Virus record (IMG/VR): IMGVR_UViG_3300042887_000042
Location: 1 to 28,511 of that record
Origin: a virus
Strand: one strand, 5' to 3'
DNA: 28,511 bases
The notes beneath the pieces were generated by a model, which made no database searches, was not told the origin of the DNA, and worked only from the letters and a program-made list of their open reading frames with translations. The position numbers were made by a program, and so were the translations under genes. Shown piece after piece: positions 12,941 to 20,566 of this stretch (the stretch's first letter is position 1; each line of letters opens with the position of its first letter).

Positions 12941-15229
12941 ATGGCTCTGATCTTAAAGGATAGGGTTAAAGAAACCACTACCGTAGTTGGTACTGGTACA
13001 GTTACTCTTCTAGGCGCTGCTGATGGATATCAATCCTTTGCCGCTATTGGCAACGGGAATACGACCTATTACACCATTACTGCTCAAGTTGGCACGGAAT
13101 GGGAAGTCGGTATTGGTACGTACACATCTAGCGGAACCACTTTAAGTCGAGACACAGTTCTTTCTTCTAGTAATGGTGGGTCACTTGTTAACTTTACAGC
13201 GGGCACAAAGGACGTATTTGTAGTCCAGCCATCTGAGAAAGCGGTATATACAGACGCTACTAATATCGTTAACGTCTACGGTAATGCGACAAACTTAGTC
13301 AGTTTTACTGACATCAATGCGTCTAATGTGGTCATGGTGTCTGGAACAATCAGCACCAACGCTGCAAATGCTACGGATATTGTCAACAAACAGTACGTAG
13401 ACGGGATTGTTGCTGCGGGTGTTCACTACCATACGCCTGTACTCGTTGAGTCCCCAACTGCTTTAAATGCGGTATATGTCCAGCCTAATGGCGCTGGCAA
13501 CGGCGTAGGCGCTACGCTGACCAACAATGGCGCTAATGCAGCCTTGGTTATTGACGGTGTAACGCTGTCCAATACAGCCCGTGTTCTTGTATATCAACAG
13601 GCTAATGCAGTTCAAAATGGTATTTATACGGTTACTAATCCAGGAAACGTGTCTGCGCAATGGGTTCTTACCCGTGCAACCGATGCCGATACTTATGTAG
13701 TTGCTAGTTCTGCTGGACTAAGCGAAGGCTCTACTGTATTTGTTCAATCGGGCAATACGGGTGCTGGCGAGACTTACACTTGCAATACTCAAGGCACAAT
13801 TACATTTGGCACAACCAACATCACATTTGCGCAGATTAGTTCTGCTCAGGTTTATTCTGCTGGTACAGGACTTAGCCTTACCAACACCACATTCAATATC
13901 GCCAATACGACTGTAGTTACTGGTCTTTATGGGGATTCAGCTAACGTAGCGGTTATAGAAGTAAACCCACAGGGTCAATTAACGTCTGCTTCTAATTCTG
14001 CGATTAACGTATCAAATATTACTGTAGGCACTTTGTCGAATGACAGAACTACTGCCTCTGCGTCGAACGGCGCAAACACTATTGTTCTACGGGATGCTAA
14101 TGGCTCGTTTAATGCCAACGTAGGAACCTTCACGACCGTCAATGCGACCAACGGCAACTTCACCAACATTACCGCCAACGCTGCTGGTCTAACCGATATT
14201 AATGCTTCAAATATTACTAGCGGGACCATATCAAACGCTCGTACAACAGCAAGCTCTTCAAACAGTGCAAACACCATTGTGCTTAGGGATGCCAACGGCA
14301 GTTTTGCAGCAAACGTTATTTCTGGTGCGTTTAGTGGTGACGGATCAGCAATCAATGCGATTAATGCTTCTAACATCAGTTCAGGAACGATTGACAACGC
14401 TCGCACTACCGCAGCTTCTAACAACGGTGCGAACACGATTGTTCTGCGAGATTTAAACGGTAACTTTGAGGCCAACACCGTTAATGCTGCGTCGTTTATT
14501 GGTAATGGCGTTCAGATTACAGCGATCAATGCCTCTAACTTAACCACGGGGACTGTCGACAATGCCAGGACTACTGCTTCTTCTGCCAATGGTGCTTCCA
14601 CTATTGTGCTTCGTGATACTAACGGGTCTTTTTCCGCCAACGTTGTAAACGCCAATGACTTTGTTGGAAACGCAACCAGCCTAACCAACATCAACGCATC
14701 CAATATCTCAAGCGGTACCATAGGGGCTGCTTATGTATCAGGAGCGTATGCCAATATTACTGGAGTCGGAAATTTAACTTCTGGTACATGGTCAGCTAAC
14801 GTTATTGCCAACGTCTACACGACCGCTAACTCAGCCAACGGCGCAAGCACAATCGTAGCCCGTGATGCAAACGGCAGTTTCTCAGCGAATGTAGGAACGT
14901 TTGTCACTATTTCTGGTAATGGCGCTGCGCTTACCGACATCAACGCATCAAACATATCTAGCGGAACCATCGCCAACGCCAGAACGACTGGAAATACAGC
15001 AAACAGTGCAAACACTTTGGTACTGCGTGATGCGTCTGGTAACTTCGCCTCAAACGAAATTAGCGGTCAAGAAGTTATTGCAACAAACGGTGTGTTTATT
15101 AACAACCAGACCATGAGCACTAGCTACACCATGCCGTCAGGATATAGCGGTATGTCTACTGGGCCGTTCGCAATTGGCAGTGGTGCAACATTTACCATCC
15201 CCGCTGGTTCTAGACACGTTGTTTTATAA
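12941..15229 (+). CDS. Tail fibre with repeated NARTT...VLRDANGSF modules
   Basis: This 762-residue protein begins with about 105 residues (ALILKDRVKETTTVVGTGTVTLLGAADGYQSFAAIG...) that I know as an N-terminal, virion-binding domain of phage fibres. A middle region includes VNKQYVDGIVAAGVHYHTPVLVESPTALNAVY, a beta-rich domain. Residues about 360-700 carry six copies of a module of the type INASNISSGTI-x-NARTTA ... TIVLRDANGSFSANV, mostly 55-65 residues apart. The C terminus has TSYTMPSGYSGMSTGPFAIGSGATFTIPAGSRHVVL, a common fibre tip. Such Asn/Thr/Ala repeats usually form a trimeric rod. It is the longest of five fibre genes in the cluster and probably a primary fibre. The antisense frame 13975-14478 is a shadow. 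Confidence 0.85.
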   Translation: MALILKDRVKETTTVVGTGTVTLLGAADGYQSFAAIGNGNTTYYTITAQVGTEWEVGIGTYTSSGTTLSRDTVLSSSNGGSLVNFTAGTKDVFVVQPSEKAVYTDATNIVNVYGNATNLVSFTDINASNVVMVSGTISTNAANATDIVNKQYVDGIVAAGVHYHTPVLVESPTALNAVYVQPNGAGNGVGATLTNNGANAALVIDGVTLSNTARVLVYQQANAVQNGIYTVTNPGNVSAQWVLTRATDADTYVVASSAGLSEGSTVFVQSGNTGAGETYTCNTQGTITFGTTNITFAQISSAQVYSAGTGLSLTNTTFNIANTTVVTGLYGDSANVAVIEVNPQGQLTSASNSAINVSNITVGTLSNDRTTASASNGANTIVLRDANGSFNANVGTFTTVNATNGNFTNITANAAGLTDINASNITSGTISNARTTASSSNSANTIVLRDANGSFAANVISGAFSGDGSAINAINASNISSGTIDNARTTAASNNGANTIVLRDLNGNFEANTVNAASFIGNGVQITAINASNLTTGTVDNARTTASSANGASTIVLRDTNGSFSANVVNANDFVGNATSLTNINASNISSGTIGAAYVSGAYANITGVGNLTSGTWSANVIANVYTTANSANGASTIVARDANGSFSANVGTFVTISGNGAALTDINASNISSGTIANARTTGNTANSANTLVLRDASGNFASNEISGQEVIATNGVFINNQTMSTSYTMPSGYSGMSTGPFAIGSGATFTIPAGSRHVVL
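14039..15049 (+). repeat. Six fibre-rod modules in the gene at 12941
   Basis: Copies of the NARTT element begin at 14039, 14234, 14396, 14561, 14810 (diverged, NVYTT) and 14975. Spacings are 195, 162, 165, 249 and 165 bases. Codons differ between copies while the residues are kept, indicating old, selected duplications. A seventh copy is at 21134 in another fibre gene. Confidence 0.85.
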
Positions 15230-15238
15230 GGATAAGAT

Positions 15239-16288
15239 ATGGCGAGCATTGTTATTTCGGGAGATACAAGCGGTGCAGTAACACTGACTGCTCCAGCCGT
15301 AGCTGGGACCCCCACGCTTACACTGCCGACTACTTCGGGAACCATATTAACAACCGCTGGTGGTCAGACTGTACCTTTTGCAGCTGGCTCTGCCGCTGCT
15401 CCTTCGATTACATTTACTGGTGATACCAACACGGGTATTTTTTCTCCTACCGCTGACACAGTGGGCTTTACAACTGGCGGCTCTGAGCGTATGCGTATCG
15501 ACTCTAGTGGTCAGGTCGGTGTTGGTGTTACACCTAATACTTGGTCTACTGGAAGAGTAATAGAAGTTGGTGTGTCTGGAACTTCGCTATGGGGTTTATC
15601 AAGCGGAACATCTTATGTAACGGCTGGTTACTATTTTAATTCTACGGATAAGTTTGCTCTTACTGGTAACTACGCTATATTTTCTCAGTTAGTTCCAAGT
15701 GATGGGTCATTTCGTTGGAGAGCATCTACCGCTACTGGAACCGCTGGTAACGATGCAACAATGGAAACAAACTTGACGCTTACTCAAGGCGGCACATTAG
15801 TTTTAAAGAACGGAAATACAGCAGCAACTGGTATTGGTATCACCTTCCCAGCAACCCAATCCGCATCAACCAACGCTAATACACTAGATGATTACGAGGA
15901 AGGGACTTGGACACCTACTGTAAATAGTGGTTTTACTAGTCCAGCATACGATACCCGTGCTGGAACATATACAAAAGTTGGCAATGTTGTTACTTTTACA
16001 CTAGTAGTAATTATGAGCAGTAGTACAAGAGCTGGTTCAGTAATACAATTTTCATTACCATTTACATCAAAAAACTCAACTACAGCACATAATGGTGGTG
16101 GCGCTTCTTGGGCATATTTATATGAAGCTATTGGTAATTCAACAACAACGAATGTTCCAATGTTATATATTAATAACAATGCCGCAACAATGGATTGCTA
16201 CAGCACTACTGGTAGTGCTTTCTTGGGAACTGATTTATCAACAGCAAACCCTTATTTTTATATTGGTGGTTCTTATCTTACTGCTTAA
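15239..16288 (+). CDS. Tail fibre with DDYEEGTWTPTV receptor-binding tip
   Basis: This 349-residue protein begins with strands typical of fibre shafts (ASIVISGDTSGAVTLTAPAVAGTPTLTLPTTSGTILTT). It then has TGIFSPTADTVGFTTGGSERMRIDSSGQVGVGVTP, the same shaft module as in the genes at 16592 and 17781. From residue 216, LDDYEEGTWTPTVNSGF, lies a C-terminal domain common in phage fibres and thought to bind receptors. There is no S74 motif, unlike its two paralogues. The last 300 or so bases look visibly richer in A+T than the 5' half, which fits acquisition of the tip from elsewhere. Confidence 0.83.
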   Translation: MASIVISGDTSGAVTLTAPAVAGTPTLTLPTTSGTILTTAGGQTVPFAAGSAAAPSITFTGDTNTGIFSPTADTVGFTTGGSERMRIDSSGQVGVGVTPNTWSTGRVIEVGVSGTSLWGLSSGTSYVTAGYYFNSTDKFALTGNYAIFSQLVPSDGSFRWRASTATGTAGNDATMETNLTLTQGGTLVLKNGNTAATGIGITFPATQSASTNANTLDDYEEGTWTPTVNSGFTSPAYDTRAGTYTKVGNVVTFTLVVIMSSSTRAGSVIQFSLPFTSKNSTTAHNGGGASWAYLYEAIGNSTTTNVPMLYINNNAATMDCYSTTGSAFLGTDLSTANPYFYIGGSYLTA

Positions 16289-16334
16289 TTAACTAGCGTG
16301 GATTCGTTAGTCAGACATTTATAGGAGAAACAAA

Positions 16335-16592
16335 ATGGCATTAACAGAAACTAAAGTAATTGACAAAATTGAAGTGGTAGAAAACGGTAGCGTTCAGATT
16401 CGTGAAGTAACACGAATTATGAAAGACGGTCAAGAAATTGCGCATACGTACCATCGCTGGGTTTTTGCTCCTGGCTCAGATGTTTCTGAAATGCCAGCCA
16501 ATGTACAGGCCATTTGCAACACCGTTTGGACGCCTGAAGTAATTGCAGCATATCAAGCCCAGCAAGAAGCTAATAAATTAGGAACACCATAA
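16335..16592 (+). CDS. Small fibre-cluster accessory protein
   Basis: This 85-residue protein has ATAGGAG before ATG 16335. It begins LTETKVIDKIEVVENGSVQIREVTRIMKDGQEIAHTYHRWVFAPGSDVSEMPANVQAIC and ends TVWTPEVIAAYQAQQEANK. I recognise it as a family often placed inside fibre clusters of aquatic phages, with a beta half and a helical end. The helical end AAYQAQQ might be a short coiled coil. It is a candidate for a fibre assembly or attachment factor. Its stop overlaps the next ATG (TAATG), so it is probably coupled to the S74 fibre gene. No enzyme motif is visible. Confidence 0.7.
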   Translation: MALTETKVIDKIEVVENGSVQIREVTRIMKDGQEIAHTYHRWVFAPGSDVSEMPANVQAICNTVWTPEVIAAYQAQQEANKLGTP

Positions 16593-17779
16593 TGGCAAGC
16601 GTCATCTCCGCTGGTACAACCTCAACCACAGCGCTAAACCTATCTGGCGATACCACTGGGGTTCTCCAGCTGCAAACCAACGGCACAACTGCCGCCATGA
16701 CGATTGATACCAGTCAGAATGTTGGTATTGGTGTTGCTCCTAGTGCTTGGAGCGCATATAAAGGAGTTAATGTTGGTTTAAACACAACCCTTGCTGGAAG
16801 CACTGGTGCATCAGTAGGGCTTTTAAGCACAAATGCTTACTTTGACGGCTCTAGTTATAAATACATTACGACAGATGCAGCTACACAGTATCAACAAAAT
16901 ACTGGTGAGCATATTTGGCGCACAGCCGCATCAGGCACAGCAGGCAATACTCTTACATTTACAGAGCGTATGCGTATTGACTCTAGTGGACTTGTTGGGA
17001 TTGGAACTTCTAGCCCAAGTCAGCCTTTGGATGTTGTTATTAGTGGAACTGGGGATCAAACAATAGTTGGATTGAGAACCACTGGTGGTGGCGGTCAAGG
17101 AATGCTTCTTGGAGTTAATACTACAAACACCGTAACCACAATCAAAAATAACACTGGTAGCGGTTATGGAATGGCATTTTATTCTGGTAGTGGTGGCACA
17201 GAACATATGCGTATTACCTCTGGTGGTGAAGTTTGTGTTAATGCAACATCAGCGTACGGTAGTGCAAGATTTTATGTAAACGCCCCACAGCCTACCGCAG
17301 CTAACTGGTGGGTTTCTACGCTAAGAACAGCGTCAACAAGTGCTGCAACAACAATGATCGCTTTCATTGATGGGTCAAACGATTTCTGCGGTCAAGTGTA
17401 TATTGAGCCAACTACTAATTCAACTGTTTTTTCAACATCGTCTGACTATCGCTTAAAAGATAATGTCGCTCCGATGACTGGTGCTTTAGCTAAAGTACAA
17501 GCATTAAATCCAGTTACTTACACATGGAAAAAGTCAGGTAAAACTGGTCAAGGCTTTATTGCTCACGAGCTTCAGGAAATAGTGCCTGAGTGTGTGGTTG
17601 GTGAAAAAGATGCAATGAGGACTTACATCGATGAAGAAGGCAACGAACAAACCGCAATACTGCCGCAGATGGTTGATACTTCATTTTTAGTCGCAACACT
17701 AACAGCCGCAATCCAAGAACTCAACGCTAAAGTCGAAGCGCAAGCCGCAGAAATCCAAGCATTAAAAGGAGCAAGATAA
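16592..17779 (+). CDS. Tail fibre/spike with self-cleaving peptidase S74 chaperone
   Basis: This 395-residue protein has an N-terminal shaft (ASVISAGTTSTTALNLSGDTTGVLQLQTNGTTAAMTIDTSQNVGIG) and repeats of ERMRIDSSGLVGIG type. The C terminus is a peptidase S74 intramolecular chaperone: SSDYRLKDNVAPMTGALAKVQALNPVTYTWKKSG, then GFIAHELQEIVPECV, ending in a helical coiled coil (LTAAIQELNAKVEAQAAEIQALKG). S284 and K289 are five residues apart, as are the catalytic Ser911 and Lys916 of endosialidase NF. Cleavage is expected between S284 and D285 after trimerisation. In this family the cut chaperone is released from the finished trimer. No enzymatic spike domain is recognised. Confidence 0.88.
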   Translation: MASVISAGTTSTTALNLSGDTTGVLQLQTNGTTAAMTIDTSQNVGIGVAPSAWSAYKGVNVGLNTTLAGSTGASVGLLSTNAYFDGSSYKYITTDAATQYQQNTGEHIWRTAASGTAGNTLTFTERMRIDSSGLVGIGTSSPSQPLDVVISGTGDQTIVGLRTTGGGGQGMLLGVNTTNTVTTIKNNTGSGYGMAFYSGSGGTEHMRITSGGEVCVNATSAYGSARFYVNAPQPTAANWWVSTLRTASTSAATTMIAFIDGSNDFCGQVYIEPTTNSTVFSTSSDYRLKDNVAPMTGALAKVQALNPVTYTWKKSGKTGQGFIAHELQEIVPECVVGEKDAMRTYIDEEGNEQTAILPQMVDTSFLVATLTAAIQELNAKVEAQAAEIQALKGAR

Positions 17780-17780
17780 T

Positions 17781-19082
17781 ATGCCGCTAATTCTCAACGG
17801 ATCTACGGGTATCTCAGGCATAGACGGTAGTGCTGGTACACCTTCTTATCAAGGAACAGACAGCAACACAGGAATCTTTTACCCAGCCGCAGATACGATA
17901 GCCTTTGCCGAGGGTGGTGTTGAGTCCATGCGTATCGACTCTAGCGGTCGAGTTGGAATTGGTACTACGAGTCCTACTTATACTTTAGAAGTTGCTACAG
18001 GAACATCTGGACAACAAAGTGTTGCAAATTTTAGAACGGCAGATTCAACGGCTGCTAATAACGCTGGAATACAAATTTTTGCCACACCTTCAGCAACAGC
18101 TGGTAGTAGAAATGTATTGATAAGTTGGGATGCAGATGGTGCAAATACTTCTGGTGGTGATTATTTTTACATTCAAAAACTTGGAAATAGTGGTAATGTT
18201 GAACTAGCTCAATACTCTAATGCTGCCATGATATTTTCAACCAATGTTGGCACAGAGCGTATGCGTATTACCGCTGCTGGAGATGTTGGAATTGGTACTA
18301 CAACGCCTGGTGCTCCGCTACAAGCTCGTGGAGCAAATGTTTTATCAGCAAGCACCAGATATTTAAAAGGATGGATTGGTGGAGCTGGAAGTTGGGGAGC
18401 TAGTTCATTTGAAGAGCTAGGAATTGGATATAGCGGTATTCGTAGTTTATATACTAGCGGTGATAACTGGGATTTAACATTTGCCACTGGAACATCTACT
18501 CAGTTTTCTGCTGGAACACAAGCAGAACGGATGCGTATTCACTCTAATGGTTACATAACCATGGGAACTACCAACACAAATATTGATGCTGGTCCAGGAT
18601 TTAAATTCATAGCAACAACAAATGCTTATATTGGTATGGTCGTAGAATCATCCATTAATAGTCAAACAAATTATCACCTTTACTCAACTGGTGCTGGTAC
18701 ATATCGTTTTTATGTGGGTGCTGGTGGAACTATTTACGCAACTGCAACAACAATTGTTGCTATTTCTGATGTTCGACTAAAAGAAAACATCCAAGATATT
18801 GATGTTGGTCTTGACGCAATAATGGCTCTTAAACCTCGCAAATTTGACTGGAAAGAAGGTAAAGGCAAAGATAAAAAAGGCGATAGGGGTTGGATTGCCC
18901 AAGAGTTTGAACAAGTTTTTCCTGACATGATTGAAAATTGGAAAGACCCAGCACCAGAAGGTGAAGAACCATACAAAGCCGTTAGTGCTGATTTGATTCC
19001 AGTATTAGTAAAAGCAATCCAAGAACAACAAGCAATGATTGAAGAACTTAAACAAGAAGTAGCATCCCTTAAAGGAGTTTAA
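17781..19082 (+). CDS. Second S74-type tail fibre/spike
   Basis: This 433-residue paralogue of the preceding gene starts two bases after its stop. Shaft modules include TGIFYPAADTIAFAEGGVESMRIDSSGRVGIGTTSP, then TERMRITAAGDVGIGTTTPGAPL and AERMRIHSNGYI. The C terminus has ISDVRLKENIQDIDVGLDAIMALKPRKFDWKEG, then RGWIAQEFEQVFPDM and a coiled-coil end (LVKAIQEQQAMIEELKQEVASL). The predicted S74 dyad is S329 and K334. Residues from about 60 to 280, between the shaft modules, differ from the first fibre, so receptor specificity probably differs. Carrying two S74 fibres beside a non-S74 paralogue points to alternative or branched receptor binding. Confidence 0.88.
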   Translation: MPLILNGSTGISGIDGSAGTPSYQGTDSNTGIFYPAADTIAFAEGGVESMRIDSSGRVGIGTTSPTYTLEVATGTSGQQSVANFRTADSTAANNAGIQIFATPSATAGSRNVLISWDADGANTSGGDYFYIQKLGNSGNVELAQYSNAAMIFSTNVGTERMRITAAGDVGIGTTTPGAPLQARGANVLSASTRYLKGWIGGAGSWGASSFEELGIGYSGIRSLYTSGDNWDLTFATGTSTQFSAGTQAERMRIHSNGYITMGTTNTNIDAGPGFKFIATTNAYIGMVVESSINSQTNYHLYSTGAGTYRFYVGAGGTIYATATTIVAISDVRLKENIQDIDVGLDAIMALKPRKFDWKEGKGKDKKGDRGWIAQEFEQVFPDMIENWKDPAPEGEEPYKAVSADLIPVLVKAIQEQQAMIEELKQEVASLKGV

Positions 19083-19084
19083 AA

Positions 19085-19408
19085 ATGGCAACAACAATTA
19101 ACTGGACAATTTCGCAGCTTGACTGCAAACCCCAAGAAGATGGCTTGACCGATGTCGTGGTCACGGCCCACTGGCAATGCACTGGCGTGGATGGCGAGTT
19201 TTCTTCTCAAGTTTATGGCACTGCATCGTTCACCTACGCCCCAGATAATCCTTTTACCCCATACGCAGACCTAACTCAAGACCAAGTATTAGGCTGGTGC
19301 TGGGCTAATGGCGTAGACAAAGATGCGACCGAAGCGTCTGTAGAAGCGCAGATTGAAAATCAAATCAACCCACCAGTGGTCACGCCTCCACTGCCATGGG
19401 CTTCTTAA
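19085..19408 (+). CDS. Small conserved phage protein (DUF7936-like)
   Basis: This 107-residue protein has AAAGGAG before ATG 19085. It begins TTINWTISQLDCKPQEDGLTDVVVTAHWQCTGVDGEFSSQVYGTASF. It continues NPFTPYADLTQDQVLGWCWANGVDKDATEASVEAQIENQINPPVVTPPLPW. I recognise this as a widespread small phage family near fibre genes, which I remember as DUF7936 (name not certain). It shows a small beta domain followed by a helix and a Pro-rich end with a final Trp. It may be a fibre- or virion-associated protein; its function is unknown. Confidence 0.78.
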   Translation: MATTINWTISQLDCKPQEDGLTDVVVTAHWQCTGVDGEFSSQVYGTASFTYAPDNPFTPYADLTQDQVLGWCWANGVDKDATEASVEAQIENQINPPVVTPPLPWAS

Positions 19409-19433
19409 CAGGCGTATTTTTTAGGAGATTAAC

Positions 19434-19646
19434 ATGGGCGAAAAACAAGCGAAACCCATTACGATTGACGGAGTTGAGTACGACACAAACGACTTTACTG
19501 AGGAGCAGATTCTGCTGACAAATCACTGTTTGGACTTAGACCGCAAATTAGCGTCTACGCAGTTTCAGCTTCAGCAGCTACAAGTTGGTAAGGACGCCTT
19601 TGTAAAAATGTTAAAAGAGTCTTTGGAACAACCTAAAGGACAGTAA
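19434..19646 (+). CDS. Small helical protein (DUF6447-like)
   Basis: This 70-residue protein has TTAGGAG before ATG 19434. It begins KPITIDGVEYDTNDFTEEQILLTNHCLDLDRKLASTQFQLQQLQVGKDAFVKMLKESL, which resembles a small family I recall as DUF6447 (IDGKEYD ... D.EL..L ... LQ.....Y...L). A short beta hairpin leads into a long amphipathic helix with a heptad-like LASTQFQLQQLQVG stretch. It may dimerise as a coiled coil. Its stop overlaps the next start (TAATG), linking it to the 22-residue repeat protein. The function is unknown. Confidence 0.72.
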   Translation: MGEKQAKPITIDGVEYDTNDFTEEQILLTNHCLDLDRKLASTQFQLQQLQVGKDAFVKMLKESLEQPKGQ

Positions 19647-20557
19647 TGTTTGCTGACATCCCATTTGCTGGCGCCCCGTTTGCCTCGCTAGGTGGGACAA
19701 GTGTAGCTGTTGATTTAACAGGCGTTACTGCGGTTGGAGTAGTAGGTACTGTAGCCGTCCAGACTGACCAGATTCTTGACGTAACGGGAGTTTATGCCGT
19801 AGGTCAGGTAGGCACGGTTGATGTTACAGCGGGGGCTAATGTCCCCGTAACAGGCGTTTACAGCCCAGTATTGGTAGGCACGGTAGACGTTCAAACCGAC
19901 CAGATTATTGATGTTACGGGCGTTTACGCAGTCGGTAGGGTAGGCAATGTAACGATTGCCGCCGATGCTAATGTAGATTTGACTGGTGTATACGCCGTAG
20001 GACGGGTTGGTAATGTCACGGTAGAAGCCGATGCCGTAGTTGATTTGACTGGGGTCTATGCCGTAGGGCGTATTGGCAATGTAGACGTATCGGGTAGCGT
20101 TGTTGTAGACCTCACAGGCGTATACGCTGTAGGGCGTATTGGTAACGTAGACATCTCAGGCGGTGCAACCGTCACGGTTACTGGGGTAGCTGCAATTGGC
20201 GTTACTGGCTCTGTCACTGTGACGGGTAGCGTTGTTGTAGACCTGACTGGGGTTTATGCAGTAGGCCGACTAGGTAATGTAGACGTATCTGGCGGTGCGA
20301 CAGTCTTTGTCACGGGCGTGTATGCGGTAGGTGTAATAGGCAACGTCTCGGTCTCAGGCAGTGCTGTCGTAAACGTGACAGGAGTCAAGGCAGTTGTTAA
20401 ACTTAAGGTCGTAAACGTTTGGGGTGATATTGACACGGATCAGACCCCGAATTGGCAGGAAATTGATCCAGTTCAGGCTGCTGGTTGGACAGAAATAACG
20501 CCGAGCCAGAGTCCAAATTGGACGCCAGTATTAGTGCCTTCGGGCTTTGATAATTAA
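19646..20557 (+). CDS. Repeat protein with eleven 22-residue DLTGVYAVGRVGNV units
   Basis: After 22 residues of leader (ADIPFAGAPFASLGGTSVAV), residues 23-264 consist of eleven tandem 22-residue units of consensus D-L-T-G-V-Y-A-V-G-R-h-G-N-V-x-V with a variable end. Unit 11 is degenerate. A separate C terminus has three Trp-containing repeats: TPNWQEIDP, AGWTEITP and SPNWTPVL. The strict period and alternating Val/Gly pattern suggest a beta-solenoid or string of small beta units, probably a virion fibre or shaft. Similar VTGV-x-AVG repeats are known to me from marine phage virion proteins. Its location among fibre genes supports a surface role. No enzymatic domain is seen. Confidence 0.78.
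   Translation: MFADIPFAGAPFASLGGTSVAVDLTGVTAVGVVGTVAVQTDQILDVTGVYAVGQVGTVDVTAGANVPVTGVYSPVLVGTVDVQTDQIIDVTGVYAVGRVGNVTIAADANVDLTGVYAVGRVGNVTVEADAVVDLTGVYAVGRIGNVDVSGSVVVDLTGVYAVGRIGNVDISGGATVTVTGVAAIGVTGSVTVTGSVVVDLTGVYAVGRLGNVDVSGGATVFVTGVYAVGVIGNVSVSGSAVVNVTGVKAVVKLKVVNVWGDIDTDQTPNWQEIDPVQAAGWTEITPSQSPNWTPVLVPSGFDN
19712..20437 (+). repeat. Eleven tandem 66-bp units
   Basis: Each unit is 66 bases (22 codons) in frame, with no insertions between units. Units 4-7 and 9 are most alike, sharing GTATACGCCGTAGG-type sequence. Units 1-3 and 8 are more diverged, and unit 11 has lost the TGVYAVG core. Unequal recombination could change copy number without breaking the frame. Confidence 0.88.
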
Positions 20558-20566
20558 GGACATATT

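Larger units (their letters stand above)
15485..18544 (+). repeat. Recurring GAGCGTATGCGTAT element in three fibre genes
   Basis: The element, encoding ERMRI, recurs at 15485, 16964 and 18255. Close variants occur near 17200, 17927 and 18525. At 15485 and 16964 the match extends for about 26 bases with one difference. The high DNA-level identity among otherwise diverged genes could support recombination between fibres. It marks the shaft module shared by the genes at 15239, 16592 and 17781. Confidence 0.75.

Noticed and set aside
13975-14478. Long antisense open frame (167 residues) under the fibre repeats
   Set aside because: It is a shadow of repetitive Ala/Asn/Thr codons, with no ribosome binding site and no recognisable domain.
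19712-20437. 66-bp tandem units as a replication origin or iteron array
   Set aside because: The units keep an uninterrupted protein frame with conserved residues and variable codons, so selection acts on the protein.
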